A stretch of 39,977 nt of DNA from an uncultured Rubritalea sp. (lineage in GTDB: Bacteria > Verrucomicrobiota > Verrucomicrobiia > Verrucomicrobiales > Akkermansiaceae), in NCBI GenBank assembly GCA_937132085.1, contig CAKZNV010000103.1, positions 1-39,977 on the forward strand. The letters run 5' to 3'. A model generated the notes under the pieces. The model saw nothing but the letters and a program-made list of their open reading frames with translations, made no database searches and had not been told where the DNA came from. Shown here piece by piece: positions 7,567 to 15,113 of this stretch. Both the position numbers and the translations under genes were made by a program. Every line of letters begins with the position of its first letter. Within the stretch, counting starts at the first letter, position 1.

Positions 7567-8469
7567 TTACTTCTGGAAATGATCCCAGCCACCAGAGTGT
7601 GTGGGTTCTGTGGCATCTGGAGATTTCTCGATGAGGTGGCCAATGTGGCTGAGCTTGAGGTGAGGGAATTGTTTAGCCCAGCGGGTTTCTAGTTCGTGCT
7701 GGCTCGCTGCTGGGATGGTGAAGAGTAGTTCGTAGTCTTCGCCGTCTCGGAGGGCTTGTTTGGTGGTGCAGTTTGGGTTGAGTGGTATTTTAGAGGCAAA
7801 GATTTCGAATCCGCACTGGGATTGACTAGTGATTCTAGGTAGGTCTTTGGCGATGCCGTCTGAGAGATCGAGCATGGCGGTGGGTTTGATGTGTTTGGCC
7901 AGCCACATGCCTTCTTTGACACGTGGGGTGAAGTCGAGATGCTTGCCTCGGATAGAGCCTCCGAGGCTGCCAGTGACGTAGATGAGATCAGTTGGCTTAC
8001 CACCACTTCTGAGGATAAGGTTGTGTGCTTTGACTTTTCCTGTGCCTGAAACGGAGATGACTTTAGGTGATCCAGCAGGGGCTGAGGATGTCTCTCCACC
8101 TACGATAGAACAGCGGAAATTTCGGCATGCTGCTTTGAGTCCGTTGTAGACTTTGTGAATCCAGTCTAGCTCAGTTTCCGGAGGTAGGATGATGGTGATG
8201 AGGAGGGCTTCTGGCTCACCACCCATGGATGCAAAGTCGCTGATGACTCTTGCGGCAGCTTTCCAGCCGACACGTTCTGGATCTTCTTTTGATTCAAAGT
8301 GGACTCCTTCTACGACGGTGTCAGTTTTGAGGAGAGTGTGGAAGGTCTCGTCCTTCTCGATTACTGCACAGTCGTCGCCCACACCTACGAGGACCTCAGG
8401 CATAGTGACGAGGTCCTTGGTGAGTGATGCGATGAGTTCGTTCTCGCTAGTATGGGAGATCTGCTTCAT
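7567..8469 (-). CDS. thiL: Thiamine-monophosphate kinase
   Basis: 300 residues, about the normal length. Diagnostic motifs in order: VGDDCAVI (30-37) for Mg/ATP binding, KTDTVVEGVHF (48-58), a central GGETSSA, and LDLSDGIAKDLPRI, ending in the characteristic GWDHF near the C-terminus. The enzyme phosphorylates thiamine monophosphate to the active cofactor thiamine diphosphate in the cytoplasm. The start overlaps the end of the upstream CPBP gene by 23 nt, so translation is likely coupled. No other thiamine gene or TPP riboswitch is seen nearby. Confidence 0.95.
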   Translation of the reverse strand: MKQISHTSENELIASLTKDLVTMPEVLVGVGDDCAVIEKDETFHTLLKTDTVVEGVHFESKEDPERVGWKAAARVISDFASMGGEPEALLITIILPPETELDWIHKVYNGLKAACRNFRCSIVGGETSSAPAGSPKVISVSGTGKVKAHNLILRSGGKPTDLIYVTGSLGGSIRGKHLDFTPRVKEGMWLAKHIKPTAMLDLSDGIAKDLPRITSQSQCGFEIFASKIPLNPNCTTKQALRDGEDYELLFTIPAASQHELETRWAKQFPHLKLSHIGHLIEKSPDATEPTHSGGWDHFQK

Positions 8470-9310
8470 TGACGAAGAATATCATGGCCATGACGTTGAC
8501 CGTATTAAAGATAGAGTGCGTGATGATGGGGGCCCAGAGTGATCCTGAAAATTCATAGATAATAGCGAGGATGATACCTACTACGACTAGTGGAGCAAGT
8601 GAGGTGAGGCTGGCATGGATGAGGCCAAAGATGAGCCCTGAAATGAGTGCTGCAAAAAATCTGCATGAATAGCGTTTTAGCAGACCGTATAGGTAACCAC
8701 GGAAGAGGATTTCTTCACAGATGGGCGCTACTACACAAGCCATGATAGCTAGACCTACTAGTAGCGTTGGGTTGTTTTTCTTGGCATCTAAGATCATCTG
8801 CACTGCTACTTGCGGTTGTGTTCCTTCACCTATTTTCTCTAAGAGCAGTCCTGCGAAATACCCAACGATAGGAGCAACTACATAGATACAAGCTAGTCCA
8901 CCAGCGATGGCGATAGCAATGCGTTTCCAATTAGCGTGTCTAAGGCCAAATACATCTAGAATGTTAGCTCTGAAGACGATGAATAGAACTACGACACCTG
9001 CAAAAAAGAACTGGCTGATGACATTAGCAATAATGGTAGATAGACCTGGTTCCGATGCTGCTTTCTCCATCAGCTCTCTAGGCATAAATGGAGCTAGGAT
9101 GATATTAAGCATCGGGAGGATCAGGGCGACCGATACTCCTAATATATCTAATGGTCCGAGGTGAGTAGTGGGGACATTGCCGTGATAATTCCAGCCGAGT
9201 TCTGGTGAACTCTTGCGCACAAAGTGGTAGAGCGGCATGGCGATGGCGACGGCGATTAGACAATAAACGAGAAAGTCTAACAGCAAGAAGGATGCGGTTT
9301 GAGAAGGCAT
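8447..9310 (-). CDS. CPBP-family intramembrane glutamic protease
   Basis: 287 residues with about eight hydrophobic segments. The three signature motifs of the CPBP (Abi/CAAX protease) family are present: EEILFRGYLYGLL near residue 199, FGLIHASL, and HSIFNTVN near residue 264. The paired glutamates and two histidines form the active site in the Rce1-type fold. Bacterial members have varied roles, including self-immunity and protein processing; no substrate can be read from the context. It overlaps thiL by 23 nt and follows ispG after a 27-nt gap on the same strand, so ispG–CPBP–thiL is probably one transcript. Confidence 0.9.
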   Translation of the reverse strand: MPSQTASFLLLDFLVYCLIAVAIAMPLYHFVRKSSPELGWNYHGNVPTTHLGPLDILGVSVALILPMLNIILAPFMPRELMEKAASEPGLSTIIANVISQFFFAGVVVLFIVFRANILDVFGLRHANWKRIAIAIAGGLACIYVVAPIVGYFAGLLLEKIGEGTQPQVAVQMILDAKKNNPTLLVGLAIMACVVAPICEEILFRGYLYGLLKRYSCRFFAALISGLIFGLIHASLTSLAPLVVVGIILAIIYEFSGSLWAPIITHSIFNTVNVMAMIFFVNEADLPY

Positions 9311-9337
9311 GATATTAGTTTAAAAGGTGGGGCGGTG

Positions 9338-11155
9338 TTAGATTTCTACAGTTTCTTTAGGTGGGTCGATCCATTTGTCATTTTCCTTGATGAGCTCGAT
9401 GAGTTTCTCGACGGCATCGGCTTCAGGGATGTTGAATTTCACTGGAGTCTTGTTGATGTAGAGATTGATCTTGTTAGGTGCTCCTCCGACGTAGCCGAAG
9501 TCTGCGTCAGCCATTTCACCAGGTCCATTGACGATGCAGCCCATGACTGCGATGCGGACGCCCTTGAGGTGACCAGTCGCTGCACGGATTTTCTGGGTGG
9601 TGTCTTGGAGGTTAAAGAGTGTTCGTCCACATGATGGGCAGGCTACATAGTCTGTTTTGAATATACGTGTGCCTGCTGCTTGGAGGATGTTGTAGGCTAG
9701 GCGGAGGCTTTGTCCTGGTGCGTGTTCGCCCTGGATGATGATAGCGTCGCCGATGCCGTCGCAGAGTAGTGTGCCTAGATTTCTCGCTGCGGTGAGGAGT
9801 GTGTCTTGGAAATCTTTCTCTGGATCAGTGGACGGAGTGAATGTGTCTTTGAGAAGGATAGGGTGGTGAGCGTCTAGCTTGCAGGCTAGTAGTCTGAATG
9901 CGTGGATGACTGCCATGCCGATGTCATCAGGAATGGTGACGAGGGTCGGAGTCGGGTTAGCATTGATCTCACGGATGGCATCACGGTCGAGTGGGTTGAT
10001 CTCTACAGCACCAGATGTCTCAAGGACGATTTCTGGTTTGAAATCACCCATCTTTTCGATTTTATGAGCGACTGCGTTCCACTTCTCTTGTGAGGTGAAG
10101 ACTCTAACAGTATTCGCTCCGCCGAGTTTGTAGCCGTTGATTTCGATCGCTTGAGATTTACGGCGGTTGTAGGAGAAAGGATCGTAGCTTAGTGGGCCAC
10201 GTTGCAAGGTGTTTTGTTCCCAGAGCTCGTGAGTGCAGGCGCTGTCGTCGATGTTTTTGACGAGTGCTTTTGCTACGGGGATTTCACGGATGGCGTCTTC
10301 TGTTAGAGAGACGCGGATGGTGTCGCCGATGCCGTCTGAGAGGAGTGAACCAATACCGATGGCGGATTTGATGCGACCGTCTTCGCCATCACCAGCTTCG
10401 GTTACGCCGAGGTGGATAGGGTAGTTCCAGCCATCATCCTCACCTAGAGCAGAGAGTCTGGCTACGAGGAGACGATAAGCTTCTACCATGACTTTCGGGT
10501 TACTTGCCTTCATGGAGAAGACGAAATTATGGTAATCATTTTCTCTGGCGATACGTGCGAACTCAAGAGCTGACTCTACCATGCCGAGTGGTGTGTCACC
10601 GTAGCGGTTCATGATGCGGTCAGAGAGTGAGCCGTGGTTAGTGCCGATGCGCATTGCACGGCCGAGTTCTTTGCAGAGGTGGACGAGTGGTGTGAATTCC
10701 TCACGGATACGCTCTAGTTCGTCAGAGTATTGATCATCTGTGTATTCACGAGTTTCAAATTTTTTCTTATCTGCGTAGTTACCTGGGTTGACGCGGATTT
10801 TCTCGACCCATTTAGCGGCTTCTAGAGCTGCATCTGGTTTAAAGTGGATATCTGCTACGAGAGGGACATCACATCCAGCAGCACGGACAGCGTCACGGAT
10901 GTTTTCTAGGTTTTGAGCGTATTTGGTAGTCTGGGCAGTGACACGGACGATTTCACATCCAGCTTCAGCGAGTTCTAGGATCTCTTTCACACAGGCATCA
11001 GTGTCTCTCGTGTCAGAAGTGATCATGGACTGGATGCGAATAGGGTTGTCTCCACCTACACCTACATTTCCGACCATTACTTCTCGCGATCTTCTGCGTT
11101 GGTATTCAAATAAGTCTGGGCAATAGGAGAGTGCGGTCTTTTCTGCGTCTGTCAT
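9338..11155 (-). CDS. ispG: 4-hydroxy-3-methylbut-2-en-1-yl diphosphate synthase, long form
   Basis: 605 residues, well above the roughly 370 of E. coli IspG, matching the long form with an inserted domain between the TIM barrel and the iron-sulfur domain (known from plants, Chlamydia and Bacteroidetes). The N-terminal barrel has IQSMITSDTRDTDACV and VADIHF. The C-terminal cluster domain has YVACPSCGRT (two Cys near 504-507) and VMGCIVNGPGE, giving the three ligands of the 4Fe-4S cluster. It catalyses the penultimate step of the MEP isoprenoid pathway in the cytoplasm. No SD is seen before the ATG at 11155. First gene of a probable ispG–CPBP–thiL operon. Confidence 0.95.
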   Translation of the reverse strand: MTDAEKTALSYCPDLFEYQRRRSREVMVGNVGVGGDNPIRIQSMITSDTRDTDACVKEILELAEAGCEIVRVTAQTTKYAQNLENIRDAVRAAGCDVPLVADIHFKPDAALEAAKWVEKIRVNPGNYADKKKFETREYTDDQYSDELERIREEFTPLVHLCKELGRAMRIGTNHGSLSDRIMNRYGDTPLGMVESALEFARIARENDYHNFVFSMKASNPKVMVEAYRLLVARLSALGEDDGWNYPIHLGVTEAGDGEDGRIKSAIGIGSLLSDGIGDTIRVSLTEDAIREIPVAKALVKNIDDSACTHELWEQNTLQRGPLSYDPFSYNRRKSQAIEINGYKLGGANTVRVFTSQEKWNAVAHKIEKMGDFKPEIVLETSGAVEINPLDRDAIREINANPTPTLVTIPDDIGMAVIHAFRLLACKLDAHHPILLKDTFTPSTDPEKDFQDTLLTAARNLGTLLCDGIGDAIIIQGEHAPGQSLRLAYNILQAAGTRIFKTDYVACPSCGRTLFNLQDTTQKIRAATGHLKGVRIAVMGCIVNGPGEMADADFGYVGGAPNKINLYINKTPVKFNIPEADAVEKLIELIKENDKWIDPPKETVEI

Positions 11156-11237
11156 GTTGTGAAGATCTATAGCCTAGAAAAGGTGAGACGTAAACATAGG
11201 AACGTTTTATTTATGAGGAAACATTCGATCAAAGAAA

Positions 11238-11266
11238 AAGCCTTACCCTGGAAAAGGGTAAGGCTT
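11238..11266 (-). terminator. Rho-independent terminator of the 11298-12032 gene
   Basis: Perfect 12-bp stem AAGCCTTACCCT (11238-11249) with 11255-11266 and loop GGAAA. On the minus strand it is followed by TTTTTC. It insulates ispG from the PEP-CTERM gene upstream. Confidence 0.92.
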
Positions 11267-11297
11267 CTAAAATACTAAACTAAATTGTTACATGAAC

Positions 11298-12032
11298 TTA
11301 TCTCTTTCTGCGCAGGAGGCATAAGCTTCCTAGGCCAAGAAGTAGAGTAGATGAAGGCTCTGGGACTGACTCTGCAGGAGATCCTGTTGCATTCCAAGCT
11401 ATCGGTCCAGCCTTAGCGCTAGTGAAAATGACTCCATCTGAGCTGAAGCTAGGGATTGATTGGGCGCCATCAGAGTCGCCTCCTTCACCTAGATTAGGGT
11501 TGCTCCCAGATACTGTGAACTGAGCGGAAAAGGTATTAAATACGCTATGAGCTTGATCCACATCGTAATTGTTTAGAGTGGCAATAAAGTCAGTTGTCTG
11601 ATCATTGATGGATCTATTGACTTTGAAGGCGGGATCTTCATCCCAAGTAACACCACTTTCAGGTCCTGTAGCGCCGATATCTGTGTAATCGATATTGAGA
11701 GTGATGATATCACCTGCTGTAGCGTTAGGGCTGACGATGTTGTAAATATAAGAATCGTGTGAGCCAACTCCAGTTCCCGTCCCTGTTATTTGTGTCGTGA
11801 CGAGTGAGTAACTAGATTCACTGTTATAAGCTAAGGAAACGATCGCTGTGAAATCCATAGGATCGAGGCCGACTGGGCTCCATGTTCCTGTGGCAGTGGC
11901 TTGATTACCATTTTGCGATAATGTTGGGGCATTATAAACAGGGTTAGCTGTATAAGTAGGAGCAGCTTCTTGAGCATGAACGAGAGCTGTTGAGGCTAGC
12001 GCTCCTAGGGTAATTATGTGGGGGATTTTCAT
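11298..12032 (-). CDS. PEP-CTERM secreted protein, YNAP/GTWSP family, paralogue 1
   Basis: 244 residues: signal peptide (MKIPHIITLGALASTALVHA), body, and C-terminal PEP-CTERM tag (VPEPSS, helix, RRKR). The body shares ordered blocks with the two genes at 12252 and 13924: NPVYNAP, ATGTWSPVGLDPMDF, VSLAYNSES, TGTGTGVGSHDSYIY, DPAFKVNRSI, SVFNTFSAQFTV and SSDGVIFTSAKAGP. The likely fold is an all-beta secreted domain (inference). I do not recognise the family beyond the tag. The only cysteine is in the tag helix. Expression probably starts from the shared promoter element at 12065-12106. A C-rich leader, not a Shine-Dalgarno, precedes the ATG. Confidence 0.87.
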   Translation of the reverse strand: MKIPHIITLGALASTALVHAQEAAPTYTANPVYNAPTLSQNGNQATATGTWSPVGLDPMDFTAIVSLAYNSESSYSLVTTQITGTGTGVGSHDSYIYNIVSPNATAGDIITLNIDYTDIGATGPESGVTWDEDPAFKVNRSINDQTTDFIATLNNYDVDQAHSVFNTFSAQFTVSGSNPNLGEGGDSDGAQSIPSFSSDGVIFTSAKAGPIAWNATGSPAESVPEPSSTLLLGLGSLCLLRRKR

Positions 12033-12064
12033 AATATTATTAGTTGGGGGTGAATGAATTTTCT

Positions 12065-12106
12065 CTAATTAAGGTTAACTTACTCTATTTCTTGTTGTCT
12101 TGTAAA
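12065..12106 (-). promoter_or_regulatory. Shared promoter/leader element of PEP-CTERM paralogue 1
   Basis: On the minus strand: TTTACA (12101-12106), 13 nt, TAGAGT (12082-12087), 9 nt, TTAATTAG (12065-12072), then 32 nt to the ATG. The same order and spacings occur before 12968 and 14628. The -10-like hexamer is the weakest of the three copies. Confidence 0.55.
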
Positions 12107-12193
12107 TGATTATTTTTAATAAAAGCTAAATTATTTTATAAAACATAGGCTCAAGGGGACTTTTTTTTGTGGAAATGAGTAATTTTTATGCAA

Positions 12194-12228
12194 AAAAGAT
12201 CTCAACCTTATTCAGGATGAGATCTTTT
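12194..12228 (-). terminator. Rho-independent terminator of the 12252-12968 gene
   Basis: Stem AAAAGATCTCA (12194-12204) with TGAGATCTTTT (12218-12228), continued by CC/GG around the loop. On the minus strand it runs into TTTTTT. A G8 run (12243-12250) lies between the stop codon and this hairpin. It is related in sequence to the terminator at 13866-13896. Confidence 0.88.
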
Positions 12229-12251
12229 ATTGCTTTGGTTCTGGGGGGGGA

Positions 12252-12968
12252 TTATCTTTTTCTACGGAGGAGGAACAAGCTTCCTAATCCTAGGAGGAGA
12301 GTAGATGAAGGTTCTGGGACTGATGTAGTTTCGGTTGCGCTCCAGGCTACTGGACCAGCTTTAGCACTAGTGAAGATGACTCCATCTGAGCTGAACTGAG
12401 CAATTTTCTCTCCGTCTTCAGATTTTTCAACGTCATTTTGTTTCACTGTGAACTCCGCTGAGAATTGTTTGAAAACACTGAGTTCTTCGCTGACCTCATA
12501 TTCAGTAAGGTAGGCAGTGAGAGCGGTGTTGTCGCTTGAGATTGATCTATTGACTTTGAATCCAGGATCTCTGTCCCAGAAGATATTTGCTTCAGGTCCG
12601 TTTTTGTCGATGCCTGTGTAGTCGACATTTAGTCTAACGACGTCGCCAGCAATCGCATTATCACTGTATAGAGTGTAGATATAAGAATCATTGGCTCCAA
12701 CTCCTGTGCCTGTTCCAGTGATTTGTTCAGCTTTGAGGCTATAGGTAGTCTCGCTGTCGTAAGCTAGGGAGACTACGACTCCGAAGTCCATAGGATCAAG
12801 ACCGATAGGGCTCCAAGTGCCTGTTATGTTAGCGGTCTGGCCTTTGCCTTCAATTTCAGGAGCATTGTAGACAGGGTTAGCTTTGTAGTTGGTTGACTCT
12901 TCTTTAGCTTGGGCGCTGACGACAGTAGCAAGCGCCACTAATGTAGCAGTTGTAATAGGATATTTCAT
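12252..12968 (-). CDS. PEP-CTERM secreted protein, YNAP/GTWSP family, paralogue 2
   Basis: 238 residues: signal peptide (MKYPITTATLVALATVVSAQA), family blocks NPVYNAP, ITGTWSPIGLDPMDFG, VSLAYDSE, TGTGTGVGANDSYIY, DPGFKVNRSI, SVFKQFSAEFTV and SSDGVIFTSAKAGPVAW, then the PEP-CTERM tag (SVPEPSS, helix, RRKR). No cysteine. More charged (Lys/Glu) than its paralogues. The mRNA leader is very C-rich (C5, C4 and C6 tracts directly before AAAAAATG), with no Shine-Dalgarno. Promoter element at 13001-13042, with the best -10 (TATAAT) of the three copies. It stands back-to-back with the dehydrogenase gene at 13182. Confidence 0.87.
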   Translation of the reverse strand: MKYPITTATLVALATVVSAQAKEESTNYKANPVYNAPEIEGKGQTANITGTWSPIGLDPMDFGVVVSLAYDSETTYSLKAEQITGTGTGVGANDSYIYTLYSDNAIAGDVVRLNVDYTGIDKNGPEANIFWDRDPGFKVNRSISSDNTALTAYLTEYEVSEELSVFKQFSAEFTVKQNDVEKSEDGEKIAQFSSDGVIFTSAKAGPVAWSATETTSVPEPSSTLLLGLGSLFLLRRKR

Positions 12969-13000
12969 TTTTTGGGGGGTGGGGTTGGGGGTGATTATTA

Positions 13001-13042
13001 CTAATTAAGATGAGCGTATTATAAAAGATCAGAGATTGTAAA
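13001..13042 (-). promoter_or_regulatory. Shared promoter/leader element of PEP-CTERM paralogue 2
   Basis: On the minus strand: TTTACA (13037-13042), 13 nt, TATAAT (13018-13023), 9 nt, TTAATTAG (13001-13008), then 32 nt to the ATG. TATAAT is a consensus sigma-70 -10 box, but TTTACA is 4 nt too close for a standard -35. TTAATTAG would fall at the 5' end of the transcript. Confidence 0.6.
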
Positions 13043-13181
13043 GTTGTTTTTTTGTAAAACACGGATGGTTAAGTTTTCTTAATAAAGTCGAGTTTAAAAT
13101 TAAGGGCTTAATATGGATTGTTTTGATTGATTTCTTAGGATTCTGCTAGACGGAGTAGTTGGTAACTCCTATTTAAAAACG

Positions 13182-13841
13182 GTGATCAACAATAAGGGAC
13201 ATGTGATTATCACTGGAGGAGGTGGTGATTTAGCTAAAGAGATCAAATCGACTTTGAGTTGTGCTGGTATGGCTGTTTCTAATCCTAAAAAATCAGAACT
13301 AAATGTAAGCTGTTCGGATAGCGTTAAAGGATACTTTGATCGCTTGGAGGGTATAGATTTGTTGATCTGTAATGCTGGAGTGACTGATGATGTGTTACTC
13401 CTGAAGATGGGGGAGTCCAGCTGGGACAAGGTGATGGATGTGAATCTAAAAGGAGCCTACTTAGTGGCGAAATCAGCGGCCAAGATGATGGTGAAGCATC
13501 GGCAAGGCCATATTGTTTTTATTTCTAGTCACTCAGCCTATCATCCACCATTGGGGCAGGCTAATTATGCTGCAGCTAAGGCTGGCTTAGAAGGTTTAGC
13601 GAAGTCAATGGCTGCTGAGCTGGGTAGTAGAAACGTGCGAGTGAATGTCATCGTTCCTGGATTTATGGAAACTAAGATGACTGAGGGCTTAACTGACGAA
13701 GTAAAGTCTGCTGCTATGAGCAAGCACTGCTTAGGTAGATTTAACGAAGCTAAATCGGTGGCAAAGTTTATCGAGAATTTACACCTTGAGATGGGGCATA
13801 CTTCGGGTCAGGTATTTCATCTAGATAGCAGAATCGTATGA
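13182..13841 (+). CDS. Short-chain dehydrogenase/reductase (FabG-like)
   Basis: 219 residues from a GTG; the frame stays open 51 nt further upstream without ATG, GTG or TTG. The N-terminal dinucleotide motif reads ITGGGGDLAKEI, in which an Asp sits where classical SDRs have the second Gly of TGxxxGxG. LICNAGV (NAG motif), VNLKGAYL, an active-site Ser in FISSHSAY, and NYAAAKAG (YxxxK) follow. So it is a complete classical-type SDR, slightly short for FabG (about 245). Substrate unknown: 3-oxoacyl-ACP reductase is the usual annotation, but there is no fab context. It sits alone on the plus strand between PEP-CTERM paralogues 2 and 3 and shares a terminator region with the latter. Confidence 0.85.
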   Translation: MINNKGHVIITGGGGDLAKEIKSTLSCAGMAVSNPKKSELNVSCSDSVKGYFDRLEGIDLLICNAGVTDDVLLLKMGESSWDKVMDVNLKGAYLVAKSAAKMMVKHRQGHIVFISSHSAYHPPLGQANYAAAKAGLEGLAKSMAAELGSRNVRVNVIVPGFMETKMTEGLTDEVKSAAMSKHCLGRFNEAKSVAKFIENLHLEMGHTSGQVFHLDSRIV

Positions 13842-13865
13842 TCTGCTAGATCTCTTATATACAAA

Positions 13866-13896
13866 AAGATCTCACCCTAAGTAAGGATGAGATCTT
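13866..13896. terminator. Terminator between converging dehydrogenase and PEP-CTERM paralogue 3
   Basis: Stem AAGATCTCA (13866-13874) with TGAGATCTT (13888-13896). On the minus strand it is followed by a T5 run (good terminator for 13924-14628). On the plus strand only a weak CTATT follows, so termination of the dehydrogenase may be partial. Confidence 0.8.
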
Positions 13897-13923
13897 CTAT
13901 TGTATTGTTAGTTCTTCGGGGGT

Positions 13924-14628
13924 TTATCGTCTTCTTCGAAGAGCGATTAAACTACCTAAGCCAAGTAAGAGCGCTGATGATGGCTCTGGGACTGCTTCTG
14001 TAGCACTCCATTCTACTGGACCTTCTTTCGCATTAATGAAGATGACTCCATCGGAGCTCATACTAGTAGGGTCGCTACCAGTATATTCATCATTTGTTAC
14101 GATAGTGAATGTTGATGAAAATCCATCAAACACACTATGTTCTAGAAGCGGATCATACGTGGTCAGAACGGCGTAAAGTGCTTCATCATCATTTGTGATA
14201 GCTCTATTCACTTTAAATCCAGGATCGTTGTCCCAGATAATGCCGGCTTCAGGACCTGTTTGGTCGATGCCTGTGTAGTTAATATTGACGTTAATTACAT
14301 CTCCAGGAGTGGGATTAGCACTATAGAGGGAGTAAACGTAGGAATCATGAGCTCCGACACCAGTTCCGGTGCCAGTGACTTGAGTCGCTACTAGGTCATA
14401 ATTTGATTCACTATTGTAAGCTAGTGAAACGATTGCGTTGAAGCCCATTGGGTCTAAACCTACTGGGCTCCAAGTTCCGGTTGCAGTCGATGTGTTACCA
14501 TCGCCTGATATGCTTGGTGCATTGTATGCGGGGTTAGCCGCGTATGTTTGCGAGTCACCCAAGCCTTGAGCGCCCGCAAAAGATGCGAGCGTCAGCAGTG
14601 CTGCTGTTGCTATTATTGGGGATTTCAT
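13924..14628 (-). CDS. PEP-CTERM secreted protein, YNAP/GTWSP family, paralogue 3
   Basis: 234 residues: signal peptide (MKSPIIATAALLTLASFAGAQ), family blocks NPAYNAP, ATGTWSPVGLDPMGF, VSLAYNSES, TGTGTGVGAHDSYVY, DPGFKVNRAI, SVFDGFSSTFTI and SSDGVIFINAKEGPVEW, then the PEP-CTERM tag (VPEPSS, helix, RRRR). No cysteine. Slightly more divergent than the other two (MGF for MDF, INAKEGP for TSAKAGP). Promoter element at 14663-14704. No Shine-Dalgarno; the leader holds ACAACCCTAA in place of the stronger C-runs of its sisters. Expected to be exported and processed by exosortase encoded elsewhere. Confidence 0.87.
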   Translation of the reverse strand: MKSPIIATAALLTLASFAGAQGLGDSQTYAANPAYNAPSISGDGNTSTATGTWSPVGLDPMGFNAIVSLAYNSESNYDLVATQVTGTGTGVGAHDSYVYSLYSANPTPGDVINVNINYTGIDQTGPEAGIIWDNDPGFKVNRAITNDDEALYAVLTTYDPLLEHSVFDGFSSTFTIVTNDEYTGSDPTSMSSDGVIFINAKEGPVEWSATEAVPEPSSALLLGLGSLIALRRRR

Positions 14629-14662
14629 AATATTAGTATTTTAGGGTTGTATAGCTTTATTA

Positions 14663-14704
14663 CTAATTAACAATACCTTATAATAATCGTTTGCTTGCAG
14701 TAAA
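14663..14704 (-). promoter_or_regulatory. Shared promoter/leader element of PEP-CTERM paralogue 3
   Basis: On the minus strand: TTTACT (14699-14704), 13 nt, TATTAT (14680-14685), 9 nt, TTAATTAG (14663-14670), then 34 nt to the ATG. It matches the two sister elements in order and inner spacing. Confidence 0.55.
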
Positions 14705-14846
14705 GAGTTTTTTGTAAATAGCGCTAATTTTACAGGTGTCGCAAAGCGTTATTTTAAAAAAATAGTGAGACTGCTAGGTGAAGAGTTGAAGTTGATGAGG
14801 TGGAGATTAAGATTGATTTCGGATGGATCCTTTTTAGGATGCGCAC

Positions 14847-15113
14847 ATGCAGAGGCAGCAACGACATGAATGGAAAGAAGAGACGGAAGAAGGTTTGCGT
14901 ATCTATAAGGCAGTGTATCACTCTAAGGAGTGGAGGTTTGCAACTAGCATGAAGGCGAGGCGTGCTGCTCCTGCTGAGTGGGAAGACGTAGATAAGCCTA
15001 CTGTTGCAAATTGGGAAGGTCTCAGAGACGTGCTTTTCCGTAAGTATCAGAGAAAACGTTGCCCATGGAAACTTATCGAAGATATCGATAAAATGCTAGA
15101 GAAGGGCATTTAG
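14847..15113 (+). CDS. Small charged protein of unknown function
   Basis: 88 residues, rich in Arg, Lys, Glu and Trp (HEWKEETEEG, HSKEWRFAT, PAEWEDVDKP, KYQRKRCPWK), with no signal peptide or membrane helix. A weak AGGA lies 7 nt before the ATG. It ends exactly where the opposite gene's stop begins (15113/15114). The ordered mix of hydrophobic and charged residues looks like a real cytoplasmic protein, possibly nucleic-acid or protein binding, but no family is recognised. Confidence 0.6.
   Translation: MQRQQRHEWKEETEEGLRIYKAVYHSKEWRFATSMKARRAAPAEWEDVDKPTVANWEGLRDVLFRKYQRKRCPWKLIEDIDKMLEKGI

Noticed and set aside
7381-7692. Overlapping open frames in the thiL–rseP gap
   Set aside because: Arg/Ser-rich translation, no start signal, overlaps the thiL 3' end; better explained by the GC-rich repeats.
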